From: Sinorhizobium americanum
GTDB lineage: Bacteria > Pseudomonadota > Alphaproteobacteria > Rhizobiales > Rhizobiaceae
Length of the DNA stretch: 64,000 bases
Assembly: GCF_001651855.1 (NCBI RefSeq)
Contig: NZ_LNQC01000064.1
Span: 62,615 to 126,614, forward strand
Direction: 5' to 3'
Below the pieces are notes generated by a model, which was given only the letters and a program-made list of their open reading frames with translations, was not told the origin of the DNA and did not search any database. Position numbers and translations under genes: made by a program. Below are positions 61,039 to 64,000 of this stretch, one piece after another. Numbering within the stretch: position 1 is the first letter of the stretch; each line of letters begins with the position of its first letter.

Positions 61039-62391
61039 CTAGGCGGCGTTGCGCACGCTGCCGATCACGTTGACCAGTTCGTCGACGATGCGCTCGACCT
61101 TGCCGCGGTCGTCGCCTTCCGCCATCACGCGGATCAGCGGCTCGGTGCCGGAAGGGCGGATCAGAAGCCGGCCGCCCTTCGCGAGCTCCGCTTCGGCGTC
61201 GGCGATCGCCTGGCGCACCGCCTCATGCTCGAGCGGCTTGCCCGCCGAAACGCGCACATTCTTCAAGACCTGGGGCACCGGCTCGAAGCGTCGGCAAACC
61301 TCGCTCACAGCCCTGCCCTGCCGCTTGACGACGGCGAGGATCTGCAGCGCCGCGACGAGCCCATCTCCCGTCGTGCCGAAGTCGGACAGCACGATGTGGC
61401 CGGACTGCTCGCCGCCGACGTTCAGGCCGTCCTGGCGCATCTGCTCGACGACATAGCGGTCGCCGACCTTGGTGCGGTGGAGCTTCAGCCGGCGCGCCTG
61501 GAGGTAGCGCTCGAGGCCGAGGTTCGACATGACCGTGGCCGCGATGCCGCCGCCCTGCAACATGCCATCGGCCGCCCAGCTGTCGGCAATGACCGCCATC
61601 AGTTGGTCGCCATCGATCACCGTGCCCTTCTCGTCCACGATCAGCACCCGGTCGGCGTCGCCGTCGAGTGCGATGCCGATGTCCGCCCGCACCTCGTGAA
61701 CCTTTTTCTGCAATGCCTCCGGATGCGTCGAGCCGCATTCGAGATTGATGTTGACGCCGTTCGGCTCGGTGCCGATCGTTACCACTTCGGCGCCGAGTTC
61801 CCAAAGCGCCAGGGGAGCGACCTTGTAGGCGGCGCCGTTCGCGCAATCGATGGCGATCCTCAGTCCCTTCAGCGTGACGTCGCGCGGCAGCGTCCGCTTC
61901 GCCTGCTCGATATAGCGGTAGATGTCGCCGTCGACGCGCTTGGCGCGGCCGATGTCCTCGGGCTTGGCAAGCTGCCCCGACATGTCCTGGTCGATGAGTT
62001 CCTCGATCTTTTCCTCGATGTCGTCGGAGAGCTTGTAGCCGTCCGGCCCGAACAGCTTGATGCCGTTGTCGCGGAACTGATTGTGCGAGGCGGAGATCAT
62101 CACGCCGATATCGGCCCTCAGCGACCGCGTCAGCATGGCGACGCCGGGAGTCGGGATCGGTCCGAGCAGGAAGACGTCGAGACCGGCGGCGGTGAAGCCC
62201 GCCACCATTGCGTTTTCGAGCATATAGCCCGAAAGTCGCGTGTCCTTGCCGATCACCACGCGGTGACGGTGCGCGCCGTTGCGGAAAATGGTTCCGACGG
62301 CGACGCCGACGCGCATGGCGAGATCGGCGGTCATCGGGAAAATATTGGATTGGCCGCGAATACCGTCGGTGCCAAAATACTTGCGCTTCAT
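61039..62391 (-). CDS. glmM: Phosphoglucosamine mutase (450 aa)
   Basis: GlmM converts glucosamine 6-phosphate to glucosamine 1-phosphate for UDP-GlcNAc, peptidoglycan and lipopolysaccharide. It begins [20 protein letters not shown] at the ATG at 62391, with GGAG eight bases upstream; longer in-frame starts lack similarity. The phospho-serine loop is [20 protein letters not shown], the metal loop [18 protein letters not shown], the sugar loop [20 protein letters not shown] and the phosphate loop [20 protein letters not shown]. The gene follows ftsH, as in other rhizobia. Confidence 0.97.
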   Translation of the reverse strand: MKRKYFGTDGIRGQSNIFPMTADLAMRVGVAVGTIFRNGAHRHRVVIGKDTRLSGYMLENAMVAGFTAAGLDVFLLGPIPTPGVAMLTRSLRADIGVMISASHNQFRDNGIKLFGPDGYKLSDDIEEKIEELIDQDMSGQLAKPEDIGRAKRVDGDIYRYIEQAKRTLPRDVTLKGLRIAIDCANGAAYKVAPLALWELGAEVVTIGTEPNGVNINLECGSTHPEALQKKVHEVRADIGIALDGDADRVLIVDEKGTVIDGDQLMAVIADSWAADGMLQGGGIAATVMSNLGLERYLQARRLKLHRTKVGDRYVVEQMRQDGLNVGGEQSGHIVLSDFGTTGDGLVAALQILAVVKRQGRAVSEVCRRFEPVPQVLKNVRVSAGKPLEHEAVRQAIADAEAELAKGGRLLIRPSGTEPLIRVMAEGDDRGKVERIVDELVNVIGSVRNAA

Positions 62392-62744
62392 AAGAACTCC
62401 ATCGTCCTGCTTCGGCAGGATCTCTTTTGCCGGCCGCGTCTGGTTGCGTGTTCCACGACTGGTTTTCATGTCCCCGGGACCTCGACTGCAGGCCATTTCA
62501 AGAGGGACTGGAAACGCGGCCGCGCGTCGCCCCTCGCTTCAACTATAGTAAGCCCCTTCCCGTCAAAACGGTAAATGGGGCGGCTTTGGGCCATCTTTGG
62601 CACAAATGCACAACAAACGGCAGCAACTCTACCATCAGAAATCATTACAGCCCGTTACCAAGCGCACTTGCTTCACGCCACAAAAAACCGCCGCTCCCTT
62701 CGGAAGCGGCGGCTTTGTCTTCAAGCCTGTTGCCACCGGCTGAA
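62392..62744. other. Intergenic region between ftsH and glmM
   Basis: 353 bases with the ftsH terminator (62682-62712). The glmM-proximal part contains TATAGT at about 62530 on the minus strand, but no well-spaced -35; the promoter is unclear. No gene is supported. Confidence 0.4.
62682..62712 (-). terminator. Rho-independent terminator of ftsH
   Basis: Minus strand CCGCCGCTTCCG-AAGGG-AGCGGCGG followed by TTTTTT, 33 bases after the ftsH stop. Confidence 0.88.

Positions 62745-64000
<1,256 letters not shown>

Overview
The window looks like chromosomal DNA of a Sinorhizobium/Ensifer-type alphaproteobacterium. It is GC-rich, most operons are coupled by ATGA-type overlaps, and it carries an alphaproteobacterial cell-cycle core (ctrA, sciP, chpT), an rpoH1-type sigma factor, a serC leader of the type described in this class, and the order ftsH-glmM // serC-serA // purA // rpoH // ctrA that I associate with Sinorhizobium. 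The right half (about 39.6-64 kb) is conserved housekeeping DNA. The left part (1-39.6 kb) is accessory in character.

Region 1-15.6 kb is a glycan/cyclitol cluster. A minus-strand operon encodes two sugar-nucleotide SDR enzymes, a GT4 glycosyltransferase and three CgeB-type glycosyltransferases. Divergent plus-strand genes encode a medium-chain dehydrogenase and a Gfo/Idh/MocA oxidoreductase. They are followed by a phosphoribosyltransferase/kinase-like fusion, inositol-3-phosphate synthase, a histidine phosphatase, a GH39-like barrel whose halves are in permuted order, an FrhB-like iron-sulfur protein and a polysaccharide pyruvyl transferase. Four of the five transcription units start behind a GGAAC-N16-NGTT motif, the form recognised by the general stress sigma factor EcfG/RpoE2. 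I infer a stress-induced inositol-derived glycoside or surface glycan; the product is unknown.

Region 15.7-20.2 kb looks like a polyphosphate locus: truncated hemoglobin, PPK2 kinase, two tail-to-tail paralogous lysine-rich proteins that each have their own EcfG-type promoter, and a CYTH-CHAD protein. Region 20.4-26.3 kb holds a frameshifted MFS transporter, a permease remnant, msrB-msrA, an adenylate cyclase with TPRs, a 15-residue Cys-rich reading frame behind another EcfG-type promoter, and pcm.

Region 26.3-36.8 kb is a nine-gene GntR-led catabolic operon (DapA-family lyase, aldehyde dehydrogenase, FAD amine oxidase, ProU-type ABC importer, proline-racemase-family enzyme) next to a GlxA-type AraC regulator. 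It fits uptake and breakdown of a proline or hydroxyproline derivative, possibly a betaine. The racemase-family enzyme lacks one of the two usual catalytic cysteines.

Region 36.8-39.7 kb contains a mosaic repeat, a second cyclase, small genes and degenerate DNA beside an elongator tRNA-Met. From 39.8 kb on come mnmA, sciP, a GNAT protein, fliJ, ctrA, an orphan receiver protein, chpT, eipA, a coiled-coil membrane protein, an rRNA/tRNA methyltransferase, a pseudouridine synthase, rpoH, a large acidic membrane protein, purA, an EamA transporter, serA-serC, two Omp25/31-type barrels, glmM and a partial ftsH.
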